Assembly: GCA_002293475.1 (NCBI GenBank)
Contig: DBDG01000046.1
Coordinates: 5,545 to 69,544 of the forward strand
DNA from: Lachnospiraceae bacterium UBA938
GTDB taxonomy: Bacteria; Bacillota; Clostridia; Lachnospirales; Lachnospiraceae
DNA length: 64,000 bases
Direction of reading: 5' to 3'
Shown: positions 43,263 through 52,744 of the stretch, in pieces
Numbering within the stretch: position 1 is the first letter of the stretch
How the letters are laid out: the number at the start of each line of letters is the position of its first letter
The notes under the pieces: generated by a model
The model's input: the letters and a program-made list of their open reading frames with translations, nothing else
Database searches by the model: none
What the model was told of the DNA's origin: nothing
Position numbers and translations under genes: made by a program

Positions 43263-44312
43263 ATGTCATTTCACATGTTAAAGCGCAAAAAACATATTGC
43301 ATTTCATCCCTTTATCAGTAAAACTGACAGCTATATTAATATCATCCATCAAATGATCCGAAATCATTGTCCGACTGTTGATTATCTGGACTGTAAAGCC
43401 GATATATATGAAATAAGCGACATCGGTATTATCTACGTCAACTGGATTGAAGATATTATGGGCAACTCTGACCGGCTGTACCTGCAAAAGGCCGCCGCAC
43501 ACGGGGTCAGGATTTTCTGGGTGTTTCACAATAAGTTGCCGCATGACAGACGCTTGCATAATGAGGAAAAAAGAGACGATATGCGGTTTCTTTCCCGGAT
43601 CGCTGACATCATCATCATTCATTCAAAGGACAGCATTGCAACACTTAAGGCTTATAATCCCGGCCTGAAGAGTGAAAAGGTACATTATGTTCCACATCCT
43701 GACTTTATCGGCCGCTATCATGATTATTGCCCTGACATAAGAAACCGGCTGGGAGTTAAGGAAGAAGAAATACTATTTGCTTTATACGGTAATCTCCGGC
43801 CTTATAAGAACATTGAATTGCTCATCAAGGCTATGACGGAACTGACTGATCAAAATTGCCGGCTGCTGGTGGCAGGGCAAGCGCAGGATACCGCTTACAC
43901 CCAGACATTGTACCGATTGACCCGGGAAAATAAAAAAGTAACGGTGCTGAACCGTTATATCCCCGACCTTCAGATGGGAGCCTTTTTAAAAGCCGCCGAT
44001 GCTTTGGTTCTTCCATACGATACAACCAGCGGCATGAATTCGGGGGCGATGATAATGGCTTTTTCCTATGGACGGACTGTCGTAGTTTCCGATATCGACA
44101 TGTCACGCGATTTTCCGGAAGCATTGATTTACCGATATGAATATCCTGACCAAGAAGAACACCTGACGGCGCTTATCGGCCAGCTGTCCTGTGCCTGCAA
44201 GGTCGGCAGGAAGGTTAATCACGAAAAAGGGCAGGCGTTAAATCATCTCGTAAAAAAGACCTGCTCTACGGAAATAGTCGAAGCAAGCTTGCGCCAGCTT
44301 TTAAGAATATGA
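43263..44312 (+). CDS. GT4-like glycosyltransferase
   Basis: The 349-residue GT-B protein has an N-terminal acceptor half with INWIEDI-like and WVFHNKLPHDRR segments, and a donor half beginning FALYGNLRPYKNIELLIKA with a C-terminal GMNSGAMIMAFSYGRTVVVSD nucleotide-sugar loop. It fits the WecA-adjacent, WfgS/PssE-like capsular transferases. An ATG at 43275 is an alternative start. It lies 29 bp after the GT2 gene in the same transcript. Confidence 0.85.
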   Translation: MSFHMLKRKKHIAFHPFISKTDSYINIIHQMIRNHCPTVDYLDCKADIYEISDIGIIYVNWIEDIMGNSDRLYLQKAAAHGVRIFWVFHNKLPHDRRLHNEEKRDDMRFLSRIADIIIIHSKDSIATLKAYNPGLKSEKVHYVPHPDFIGRYHDYCPDIRNRLGVKEEEILFALYGNLRPYKNIELLIKAMTELTDQNCRLLVAGQAQDTAYTQTLYRLTRENKKVTVLNRYIPDLQMGAFLKAADALVLPYDTTSGMNSGAMIMAFSYGRTVVVSDIDMSRDFPEALIYRYEYPDQEEHLTALIGQLSCACKVGRKVNHEKGQALNHLVKKTCSTEIVEASLRQLLRI

Positions 44313-44336
44313 GAGAAGGACTATGAGAAAGGGACT

Positions 44337-44888
44337 ATGACAACAGAGTTCAGCGCAGCATCATTGCTGTTAGGAATTTTATCAGGCATCCTATTGGGCA
44401 TCGGGCTAGGATGGTCTATCTGCCGAAAGAAATATTATCATAAAATTATCTCCGCCATGCGGAGAAAAGATGCGCAGATTGCCAGGTTCCGACATCTTTT
44501 TGAGGTTTTTTACCAGTGGACCCAGCGTAGGAAAGAAAGCGGCCAGACAGCAGCCTTTTTTCTCCATAACGGAATTAACCATGTCGCGATATACGGCTAC
44601 GGCCTGATTGGCCGGATGCTGAAACAAGAATTGACGCAAAACGGCATTATGGTGGATTATGCGATTGATCGAAACGCTGCGGACATGTCCGGTGATATAG
44701 CGGTATATCTGCCTACAGACAAGCTTCCTGCCTGTGCCATGATAATTGTTACGGCTCAAGAATTTGTGGATATCAGAAAAATGCTGGCTCCCAAAATAAG
44801 CTGCCCAGTGGTTTCCATACTAGATATTCTGGAAACGATTGATTTAGAGTCTGCCGAAGCAGATATGGAGTATGATAATGATCGATAG
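44337..44888 (+). CDS. Membrane-anchored Rossmann-like module protein
   Basis: The protein has 183 residues. An N-terminal membrane helix (about 9-28) precedes a basic helix and a Rossmann-like domain with VAIYGYGLIGRMLKQEL near residue 83, then DYAIDRNAADMSGD and MIIVTAQEFVDIRKML. The globular part closely parallels the N-terminus of the 644-residue protein at 50706. No transferase domain is attached. It may be a scaffold or sensor subunit for the glycan enzymes, which is inference. Its end overlaps the FkbM gene. Confidence 0.7.
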   Translation: MTTEFSAASLLLGILSGILLGIGLGWSICRKKYYHKIISAMRRKDAQIARFRHLFEVFYQWTQRRKESGQTAAFFLHNGINHVAIYGYGLIGRMLKQELTQNGIMVDYAIDRNAADMSGDIAVYLPTDKLPACAMIIVTAQEFVDIRKMLAPKISCPVVSILDILETIDLESAEADMEYDNDR

Positions 44889-46101
44889 AATAACCTACCA
44901 TAACCTAAAAGAGTATGTCGGTGAAAAAAAACTTATTTTATTTGGGGCAGGACTTGCCGCATCCGTAGCAATCAATATGATCCTGCCAGAACTTCCGATA
45001 CCTTATATTTGTGATAACGACAGTAAAAAGCAGGGAAAGAAACTTTTAGGCATAGATATAAAACATCCTCGCCTGCTGGCTTCCGAAAACAGTGACCAAA
45101 TAATCGTACTGATAACGATTTATGACCAACAGCCAAGCACCGCTATTGTATTACAATTACTGAATGACTATGGTATATCCGACATCCTGCTGCATCGTGC
45201 TATGATGCAGCCGGAAGCGGGCTCCAAGCTTCCGGCTAACGTTTTTGGAGAAGCGTTTCACATTGATACGGCTGACAGAGATACTTTAAGCAAAATAGCT
45301 ATTTTATTAAACATGGTGGAAGCTGACGGGCTTTCCAAGGAACTCCTGTCAGCTGTCATAGCTGCACGCCTACAGAAAAAAAGTTTAGACAGGGATTATA
45401 TTTTTAACTCAGATAATAGAACTTCTCATAATGCCGGTTATTTTTCCTGCGAACTGTTTGACAGTCTATATGACAATGAATCCATAGTTCTCGGCGGTTT
45501 GGAAAACAGTGATGACATTAGACATTTTTATAATATCTTAGGCAGCCGTCTTAAAAAAGTCTATGCTTTTGAAGCCAGTAAAAAAGAGTATGAACATATT
45601 AAGATAGACTTGGATTATATGCAGGTAATGGATTATAACGAAAAGCTAATAAGACCTATCAACGAAATAACGGATATCCGTTTATTTCCTTATGCCTTGC
45701 TGGACAAGCACTCCACCATGTATTTTTCAGATGGTGTCGTTTCCTCTGCTATAGAGTCATCTGCTACAGATTCCTCTGTTATAAAAAGCGGTACGGAAAT
45801 CACCTGTGTCAGTATTGATGATACTGTAGACGCCAATGAGCCAATAACACTGATAAAGCTGGATATTGAAGGATCGGAACTGGCCGCTTTACAAGGTGCC
45901 GCAAAGACTATTTTGAAGAATAAGCCGCGGCTGCTTGTCTGTTTATACCATCGGCCGGATGATTTATGGGAGATACCTTTCTTTATCAAAACGCTATGCC
46001 CGGAATACGATTTATATATCAGGCCGCATCATGGAATGACAACGGTTCTGGAGTTACATGCGATAGTGAAATCAGTGCCCGGTGAGGAGCAATGCCCATG
46101 A
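44878..46101 (+). CDS. FkbM-family methyltransferase with N-terminal Rossmann module
   Basis: The protein has 407 residues. Residues 1-100 carry a Rossmann-like module (LILFGAGLAASVAIN, then YICDNDSKKQG). The rest is a class I methyltransferase of FkbM type, with YAFEASKKEYEHIK and the family signature LIKLDIEGSELAALQGA. FkbM enzymes O-methylate sugars or polyketides. Here methylation of a glycan sugar or a glyceroyl group is likely. The start at 44878 has GGAG 7 bases upstream. The stop overlaps the next start (ATGA). Confidence 0.87.
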   Translation: MIDRITYHNLKEYVGEKKLILFGAGLAASVAINMILPELPIPYICDNDSKKQGKKLLGIDIKHPRLLASENSDQIIVLITIYDQQPSTAIVLQLLNDYGISDILLHRAMMQPEAGSKLPANVFGEAFHIDTADRDTLSKIAILLNMVEADGLSKELLSAVIAARLQKKSLDRDYIFNSDNRTSHNAGYFSCELFDSLYDNESIVLGGLENSDDIRHFYNILGSRLKKVYAFEASKKEYEHIKIDLDYMQVMDYNEKLIRPINEITDIRLFPYALLDKHSTMYFSDGVVSSAIESSATDSSVIKSGTEITCVSIDDTVDANEPITLIKLDIEGSELAALQGAAKTILKNKPRLLVCLYHRPDDLWEIPFFIKTLCPEYDLYIRPHHGMTTVLELHAIVKSVPGEEQCP

Positions 46102-47738
46102 GCAGCAATACGAAATGTTATATTCTTTATGGAATCGGAGCGATCTGTGAGCGGATGACAGGCACCTGGGCCACTGTGAATCCTGACCTGTATGCCAGTA
46201 TATTATGTTTTACAGACAGCCGTCCGGAGACTTGGGGTACGGAGTTCTGTGGCCGGCCGGTGATTAGCCCGGACACTATTTGTCAGTATGAATATGACAA
46301 AATCATTATTACTACGGAACTATATGCCGAGGAAGTATACCGGCGGTTAACCGAAGAATACCGGATCCCGTCCGCCCGTATCGCTATCGCTTCTCCGGCC
46401 ATGCCCAAGACATCTGCCACAGATCTTATTACCCTGTCAGCAGATTCAGGCTCATACTCCCCGATATCTGCCGCGCACAACATAGATTCCGCCGGCCCCG
46501 ATCGCTACCGTCTGTATCTGGAGCGGACACATGACATCATGGAGTGGTCATCCCGGGACTGGTTTATCGATGAAGCGGTCAAGGTGCAAACTGTCCATAA
46601 TGCTATCATCCTTCCCTTAAAAGTCCTGTCTGAACGTCAGTGGCAGGGGGGCGTATGCGATGAAAGCGGCCGCTTTGTCGCAGGACACATCAGAACTCTT
46701 GATTCCAGCACTACCCACGGAAACATATCGTCCGCATATCCGCTACCCCAAGATATCGCCATGGTCAATGAAACCGTGATATATGGCGGATTTTTGTCTG
46801 CTCACTTTGGCCACATGATTACGGAAAGCCTTGGCCGGTTATGGTACCACTTAGAACATCCAGACAGCGATTACCGATATGTATTCCTAGCTCAAGATAT
46901 CCAGCCGCAATTTTTAGATTTCATCTACATGCTGGGAATCCAGAAAGAACGGATATTAATCCTTGATAAACCTATGCAGTTCTCGGCTGTGATCGTGCCG
47001 GAACAGACTGCCTTTTTACATCATGGCGGTTACCGGGAGAAGGCTTTGGACATCTATGATGCGATCAGGGACAGTGTCGTGCCACGTGACTATGAAAAGA
47101 TATATCTTAGACGGAGCGGTTATGACGGCAGGACAATAAATGAAAAGTATTTTGAAGAGCAGTTCCAAAGTATGGGGTACCACGTCATTATTCCGGAACA
47201 GCTTTCCATCCGCGAGCAAGTCGCGTTGATGGCCGGTGCCCGGAAAGTAGCCTGTCTCAACGGAACGCTGCCGCACCACATCCTATTCTGTCAGAATGGG
47301 GTTGAAATCACTATCTTGCAGCGTTCCACTGTTGTCCTTCCGGGCCAGTTTTGGATCAATCAGGCTAGGCAGGCACACTGTACTATAATCGACGTATCCT
47401 TAAATTTTCTGCCCGGTTCACATGGCGGCCCTTGTTTCCTGTTGCTGCCAACCTTGTTCTGGAAACGTTATATGTCCGACTCCGGCCATCATAACGAAGC
47501 ATCGGCAACCGTCGGCTTGCGAGATTTTGCTGCTGAGATATTCGCGTACATGGAACAGTGGGCAGCCGCGATGGCGCGTTACCCTTTTTACATGTGGGGA
47601 CCGTTTTCTCCACTTTCCTGTGCCGATCTACTGACAGAATGGACATTTAAGTTACATGCCGAGCTGATTGGCGAAGAACTGGGGGAAACGGAAAAGCAGC
47701 GTCTGCGTTCCCGTCTAGGGGTTGACTGGACAGATTAG
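46098..47738 (+). CDS. GT61-type glycosyltransferase with N-terminal Rossmann module (copy 2)
   Basis: The 546-residue protein is a close paralogue of the gene at 38824 along its whole length: CYILYGIGAICERM, VIYGGFLSAHFGHMITESL, EKIYLRRSGYDGRT and KVACLNGTLPHHILF. The start at 46098 (GAGGAG 8 bases upstream) overlaps the FkbM stop. The two copies bracket the plus-strand cluster. Conservation of both suggests two steps with similar chemistry, perhaps with different sugars. Confidence 0.82.
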   Translation: MSSNTKCYILYGIGAICERMTGTWATVNPDLYASILCFTDSRPETWGTEFCGRPVISPDTICQYEYDKIIITTELYAEEVYRRLTEEYRIPSARIAIASPAMPKTSATDLITLSADSGSYSPISAAHNIDSAGPDRYRLYLERTHDIMEWSSRDWFIDEAVKVQTVHNAIILPLKVLSERQWQGGVCDESGRFVAGHIRTLDSSTTHGNISSAYPLPQDIAMVNETVIYGGFLSAHFGHMITESLGRLWYHLEHPDSDYRYVFLAQDIQPQFLDFIYMLGIQKERILILDKPMQFSAVIVPEQTAFLHHGGYREKALDIYDAIRDSVVPRDYEKIYLRRSGYDGRTINEKYFEEQFQSMGYHVIIPEQLSIREQVALMAGARKVACLNGTLPHHILFCQNGVEITILQRSTVVLPGQFWINQARQAHCTIIDVSLNFLPGSHGGPCFLLLPTLFWKRYMSDSGHHNEASATVGLRDFAAEIFAYMEQWAAAMARYPFYMWGPFSPLSCADLLTEWTFKLHAELIGEELGETEKQRLRSRLGVDWTD

Positions 47739-47743
47739 GAAAG

Positions 47744-48136
47744 TTAAGCATTCCTTAAATCATTTTTCATTTTAGTAGTTGAGATTTCGATAGTTCTGGG
47801 AAAATATACCACCTCACAATATTGGCTTAAGTGATCAAATTTCTTCGCCCAGTCACTGCCCATGACAAACACATCCACATGATAAAGCTTTATATCATCA
47901 ATTTTCTGTTCCCATGAGCTCTCCGGTATCACCAGATCCACATAGCGGACTGATTCTAGCAGGCTCTTTCTTTCATCATAGCTGAAATAGCATTTTTTGT
48001 TTTTGCACTTCTCGTTAAACTCATCTTCCGACAAAGCTACAATTAAATAGTCACCTAATGATTTCGCCCGTTTCAGCAGATTAATATGACCATAATGTAA
48101 TAAATCAAAGGTACCGTATGTTATGACCCTTTTCAT
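47744..48136 (-). CDS. tagD: Glycerol-3-phosphate cytidylyltransferase-like protein
   Basis: The 130-residue nucleotidyltransferase has the HxGH motif in GTFDLLHYGH at residues 8-17 and ISTTK near 117, both hallmarks of TagD, which makes CDP-glycerol from CTP and glycerol 3-phosphate. GAGGAG precedes the ATG. It is 15 bp downstream of a CDP-glycerol phosphotransferase-like gene, which strongly supports CDP-glycerol as product. CDP-alditols of other chain length remain possible. Confidence 0.88.
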   Translation of the reverse strand: MKRVITYGTFDLLHYGHINLLKRAKSLGDYLIVALSEDEFNEKCKNKKCYFSYDERKSLLESVRYVDLVIPESSWEQKIDDIKLYHVDVFVMGSDWAKKFDHLSQYCEVVYFPRTIEISTTKMKNDLRNA

Positions 48137-48151
48137 ATGCGCTCCTCTCTT

Positions 48152-50713
48152 TTAGTAACCAAGCTCTTTTTTAATATATTCATGGATTCTAACGCCACAG
48201 CTCCCGTCCGCATTAGCGAAAATATCAGCAATATCGCTAGGTACAGTACTATAATCTGCTTTTTCTGTCACCAAACGTTCCAAAAAAAGCTTTAATGTCA
48301 GTACGATATTCTCTTCATAACGAAAAGATTTTGCCCTGTCTTCATGAGGATCCCACAGCAGCGGCCGATCCATTGCTTCCTTATAATCGTCAGCCGATAT
48401 CATGAGCGGAATGGCTTTCAGCGACTCCGCCCTGACATCTATGACCTGCAACACGTTCTCATAATAGGAATATGCATAGACGGCATCATCCCTCAGTCTG
48501 GCGCAGGTATATTTATTAGTGCTTTTTTTATGGCCGCTTTCATTCCCCCCCAGCTTGCGAAAACAGGTAATCTGATCACTCACCACATTGATCTTCAGGA
48601 TCATATTAGACTGCCCGGGAAATACTAATATATGCTCCCCGGCAACGACGGGATCAACGTAATCCACATTTTTGCCATGCTGATAACCTTCGGGAAAATG
48701 ATCCAGAACTTTGGTTTTACCGGTTCTTTCATTCCACTTAACAATATTGCCTTTCAACGGAAATAACCAATAATCCTCGCCGACACGGACAAGGTATTCA
48801 TATTTATTTTCGGCATCACCAACCCGGTAAAAGGTATATTTATCAGTACCTGTATGATATTTTACGACAAGGTTCGCAACCCCGCACGGAAGCATCAGGG
48901 TCTCTTCATTTATAACAGCGCCCCGGCCAAAATATTTTTCATGGCCTTTATCTTTGTAGCCGTCCAGTTCTATGCATATTTTATTATTTTCTTCCATGTC
49001 GCCGGATATCGGATCATATTGCAGAATAGCCGGATAATAAGCCGGAATAAAATAAAGCTTTTGACGGCAGCAATAGGCCGCCCGGAATTTATATTCCCTT
49101 TCAAGGCCCGCTGACTTTGGGAGGGGGATTTTATCCCCATTATCATATTGGTTATATTTGCTATTCTGGCTATATTCGCTATTCTGGCCATACTGGCTAA
49201 TATTATGCCTGATAATATGTTTACCATTGTGTGGGGCTATTATCACCTCATCACCATAAAGCGACACCGAATCGGTGAGCAGAAACTCATATGACTCTCT
49301 TTCACGGATATCTAAAACCCGCTCAAGCTTCTGCGTCTTTAAATCAAGATGGTATAAATAGTTGGGAAACATCGAAATCAGCCAGACATCATGACCCTGA
49401 ACCACAAGATCCTGCACCGCCAGTCCAAATTCATCGCCCTCAATGTCAGCCCGGGTAAAATTGGTGTTCTGAAACAGGATCGGCTTACCTGTTACCCGAT
49501 ACATGCTGGCCACTGAACTATAATCCCCATAATAAGCATCCGAACAGGCCAGTGCCTGATGCAGATCCCCTGTTTCATCATAAATACCGTGTCCTGCCTC
49601 CTTAAAGCCGGTTATAATGTCATTGTACTCCTTCCAGATATCAGGGTGCATAGACTTAATCGTATCCTTGCTTAAAGGATGGGGCCGCCACCAGAGCGCC
49701 ACATCATCACGCTCCGCAAATACCGCTATAACATCGCGCAGTTTTGCCAGTAAATAACTGTCACCTCTGATAATGTTGAACAGATTAGTATTGTAGAAAA
49801 CAACCTTCCTTCCGGCTATCCTTTCTTGCCACGATGCTGATAAACTGTACTCCTGCTTCTTAGCATGGACTATCTTATCAATCTTGGGCGACCCAAGCGC
49901 TGCCACCCGGTCTGCTTTTACATATTTAAGATATGATTTTCTGACTCCCTCTGATTGGACGATGATACGGTCCGCATATTTAACTGCCCTGACGGCAACA
50001 AAATCATCAGAAATAGTACCGTCGGTAACAAAATAAGGCACATATACTAGCATATCTGTGCTTTTTTTCAATTCGTCAGAATAATAACGGGGATGTATGG
50101 AAGTGACATAGTTATACTGGTCATAAGGATTATGAATATAGATCACATCAGGTTTTCTGGCATCCAGCTCATACATATCAAAATGAATCACCGACAAATA
50201 TTCTGGAAACTTATCACCGTCATAGCACAGCTCCTCGGCCTGTTTATCAGCGTTGCGATTATAATAGGGCAAGGGAACCACATAGGCGTCACACTGTGGA
50301 TCATCTTTGGCCGCTTGCCAGATACTTTCCATACTATCCCACATACTGGCATTATAGGGCATGAAAACAATCTCATATCGATCCGGTGGCAGCTCCGTTA
50401 GTATTTTTTTCCTAATTTCGCCGGCCTGCTGCTGAAGCTGCCGGACAATTCCCTTACCGCCACCCTCTATCGTCTCTGTGCTGACCAAGTAAAGCAGGTG
50501 GCAATATTCTTCCAGCTGTGCTACCGTTTTAGTTCCTTTTCCAGCCAGCTCTTCAATCAGATTGCCCATCTGTATGGCTACTTCCTGACAGTCAGCCAGT
50601 AAATTAATTAATGTACTGTTATCTTGCTTATTTAACAAACTCTTAATCTCGGCATTAGCCTCATCAACCGTCTGCAATAACTCCAGTAACAGAACTTGAT
50701 GATATTTACGCAT
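48152..50713 (-). CDS. CDP-glycerol glycerophosphotransferase-like protein fused to a probable beta-propeller
   Basis: The protein has 853 residues. An N-terminal helical region of about 110 residues leads to a TagB/TagF-like GT-B domain with FMPYNASMWDSMESIW near 125, VYVPYFVTDG, WWRPHPLSKD near 344 and the SSVASMYRVTGKPILF region near 403. From about residue 430 repeated Tyr/Trp-rich strands (for example DVWLISMFPNYLYHLD and YWLFPLKGNIVKWN) suggest a beta-propeller. The linker near 512-530 is Gln/Asn/Ser-rich. It overlaps the upstream gene by 8 bp and pairs with TagD. Confidence 0.82.
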   Translation of the reverse strand: MRKYHQVLLLELLQTVDEANAEIKSLLNKQDNSTLINLLADCQEVAIQMGNLIEELAGKGTKTVAQLEEYCHLLYLVSTETIEGGGKGIVRQLQQQAGEIRKKILTELPPDRYEIVFMPYNASMWDSMESIWQAAKDDPQCDAYVVPLPYYNRNADKQAEELCYDGDKFPEYLSVIHFDMYELDARKPDVIYIHNPYDQYNYVTSIHPRYYSDELKKSTDMLVYVPYFVTDGTISDDFVAVRAVKYADRIIVQSEGVRKSYLKYVKADRVAALGSPKIDKIVHAKKQEYSLSASWQERIAGRKVVFYNTNLFNIIRGDSYLLAKLRDVIAVFAERDDVALWWRPHPLSKDTIKSMHPDIWKEYNDIITGFKEAGHGIYDETGDLHQALACSDAYYGDYSSVASMYRVTGKPILFQNTNFTRADIEGDEFGLAVQDLVVQGHDVWLISMFPNYLYHLDLKTQKLERVLDIRERESYEFLLTDSVSLYGDEVIIAPHNGKHIIRHNISQYGQNSEYSQNSKYNQYDNGDKIPLPKSAGLEREYKFRAAYCCRQKLYFIPAYYPAILQYDPISGDMEENNKICIELDGYKDKGHEKYFGRGAVINEETLMLPCGVANLVVKYHTGTDKYTFYRVGDAENKYEYLVRVGEDYWLFPLKGNIVKWNERTGKTKVLDHFPEGYQHGKNVDYVDPVVAGEHILVFPGQSNMILKINVVSDQITCFRKLGGNESGHKKSTNKYTCARLRDDAVYAYSYYENVLQVIDVRAESLKAIPLMISADDYKEAMDRPLLWDPHEDRAKSFRYEENIVLTLKLFLERLVTEKADYSTVPSDIADIFANADGSCGVRIHEYIKKELGY

Positions 50714-52640
50714 AACTATCTTCCTCTGCTTCCTCTCCGAAACGCTCCTTCAGATAATCCAATGTGCTGGCCGGAACCATCTGTGCGATGTTTTCAAAGT
50801 CTTTCCTTTCCAGAAGCTGCCGTACTCGTGATGCACTGATCGGATTGCCGTCCGCAGACTGTCTACGCGGTATGATAATAACTGAGATACCATAATCAGG
50901 CAATACGTCACGCATAGCTTGATTATACTGGTTCGTTATCGGATCAAGTGGCTCCTCCCCGACAAAACGCTTCGTTATATTCAGTGCCGGAGCAATATCA
51001 TGGGCAAATATTCTGATATCTTGGCTGGCATCAATACACACGTCCGGTTTTGTGTCCTTTATAAAATATTCCGGAAAAGTAATGGATGAAATAATAAAGT
51101 TTCCACTGGGCAGAACCTTCACATTCGCGTACTCGGACACGCCGTTTTCGACTAGCCGCAATCGATCAGCGAACGGAAAGAAGGACTTATCTTCTTCGAC
51201 AACAAAAATATACAAATAGTCACACTGTTTTAAGGCTTCTTCCACCAGAAACTTATGACCCAATGTGAAGGGATTACAATTCATGACAAGACCGCCAATC
51301 TCTCCGCTCTCCGCTATCCTTTCCGCGTGGAGATATGAGATATAATCGTTCAGCACCGGAGCTTCCTGCCCGACCTCATTCCCTGATTGCCCGATCCGTC
51401 CACCCCGTCCGATCCGTCCGCTCTGTCCACTCCGTCTGTTCAGCCTGATATCCTTCAAAAACACATCTTTTAAGTCTGACCTTCGCTTCATCAATGTATC
51501 TTCCGGAAGCGATAGGAGCGAATAAATCCTTTCAGTCATTAATCGGTAGCCGCGATGATTCATATGGCAATAATCAAAGAATATTTCCCCAAGCCCATGA
51601 TTACTGGCGAATACTTCATTGATACTGCTGTCAAGATACCCATAGTTAAGAAATACCCTCAATCCTTTCAGATTGTGGGTAATGACTATTACAATATCTC
51701 CCGCCTGTAATCTGCTCTGCGGAATCTGTTTCATCGAATCTGGAAAATCACCCCAGTTGGAATGATTAAGCACCCGATATGTCTTGCCGTCAAGAGGCGA
51801 ATCCTGTAGCTTATGCTGTAGCTGACTTGCTATTGTATATTTATCCTCAGTAAAAGCTCCGACGGCAATACAATTCCCATAGAAATGAACCGTGTTTTGA
51901 TATTCCTGGGGGTTACCTACAGTATAACGCATGTTATTAATAACATTAAAATACTCACTTTCTATATTACATAAGTACTTTACCCCATTGATAACTTCCG
52001 CGTTACTGCCGTCTACATGGTACACGCCTTTTATATATTCTTTGCTACATTCCGGTAAGTCATCATAATAAGACCATAACAGCTGCACGTCTGCCCCGTC
52101 AGGTCTTATATAATCCGTCCAAGAAGCCTTATGCGCCACTAACCGCTTCTCGGTAGGCGTAAGATTTTGCTTGCATCCTAGTGGATTATCCAGATCAAAG
52201 AGTATCAGCCGGGCTCCCGCTGATTCAATATGCTCAGTTGCTTCAAATAAACAACGCAGGTCATCAATATCCACAATCAAATCATATAATGACAAGATCG
52301 GACAGCTTACCCGCTGCGCAAGCATCTCGCGAATACCCGCATAATCAACCGGCGTTACAATAACCGCATCAAGGCTGCCATCCTGTTTTGCGATCTCCTC
52401 CGGCAGCAAAATATCAACGTCATAATCTATGCTTATTGCTGCATTACGGTCGATCACACATTTGACGGTAATATCCGTTGACTGCAGATTTTCATACAGG
52501 AGCTCACCCAGCATGCCCATACCATAAATAGCTATGCGGTGAAATCCAAGATTTTTCAATATTGCGCTGAGATCGATATAATTACAATATCTTAGCCATT
52601 TACATACTATATCCAATTGATGGTTTCGGGGCTTTCGCAT
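50706..52640 (-). CDS. Fusion: Rossmann module, SGNH-like domain, citrate-lyase-ligase-like nucleotidyltransferase
   Basis: The protein has 644 residues. Residues 30-125 are a Rossmann-like module (IAIYGMGMLGELLYENL) paralogous to the 44337 protein. About 150-380 resemble an SGNH hydrolase with block I changed to FYGNC and block V kept in DYCHMNHRGY. From about 448 lies a CitC-like nucleotidyltransferase with MNCNPFTLGHKFL and ISASRVRQL. True CitC activates acetate for citrate lyase, and no citrate lyase genes are here. The context suggests nucleotidyl or acyl transfer to a glycan part. AAAGGA precedes the ATG. Confidence 0.78.
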   Translation of the reverse strand: MRKPRNHQLDIVCKWLRYCNYIDLSAILKNLGFHRIAIYGMGMLGELLYENLQSTDITVKCVIDRNAAISIDYDVDILLPEEIAKQDGSLDAVIVTPVDYAGIREMLAQRVSCPILSLYDLIVDIDDLRCLFEATEHIESAGARLILFDLDNPLGCKQNLTPTEKRLVAHKASWTDYIRPDGADVQLLWSYYDDLPECSKEYIKGVYHVDGSNAEVINGVKYLCNIESEYFNVINNMRYTVGNPQEYQNTVHFYGNCIAVGAFTEDKYTIASQLQHKLQDSPLDGKTYRVLNHSNWGDFPDSMKQIPQSRLQAGDIVIVITHNLKGLRVFLNYGYLDSSINEVFASNHGLGEIFFDYCHMNHRGYRLMTERIYSLLSLPEDTLMKRRSDLKDVFLKDIRLNRRSGQSGRIGRGGRIGQSGNEVGQEAPVLNDYISYLHAERIAESGEIGGLVMNCNPFTLGHKFLVEEALKQCDYLYIFVVEEDKSFFPFADRLRLVENGVSEYANVKVLPSGNFIISSITFPEYFIKDTKPDVCIDASQDIRIFAHDIAPALNITKRFVGEEPLDPITNQYNQAMRDVLPDYGISVIIIPRRQSADGNPISASRVRQLLERKDFENIAQMVPASTLDYLKERFGEEAEEDSYA

Positions 52641-52695
52641 CTTACAACATCCTTTTCCTATCGTGATACTGACACTGCTCGCTTAATATATCGGA

Positions 52696-52724
52696 ATTAT
52701 ACTTTAAGGATTCATTTTTGTCAA
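52696..52724 (-). promoter_or_regulatory. Consensus promoter of the phosphoglycerol operon
   Basis: The minus strand reads a perfect TTGACA, 17-bp spacer and TATAAT, 56 bp upstream of the 644-residue protein start. Confidence 0.9.
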
Positions 52725-52744
52725 TTTATAGTGCTGTTAAAAGA

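Noticed and set aside
43018..43321. Open frames on both strands at the end of the rhamnosyltransferase-like gene
   Set aside because: Frame shadows of the two glycosyltransferase genes, without ribosome sites or family features.
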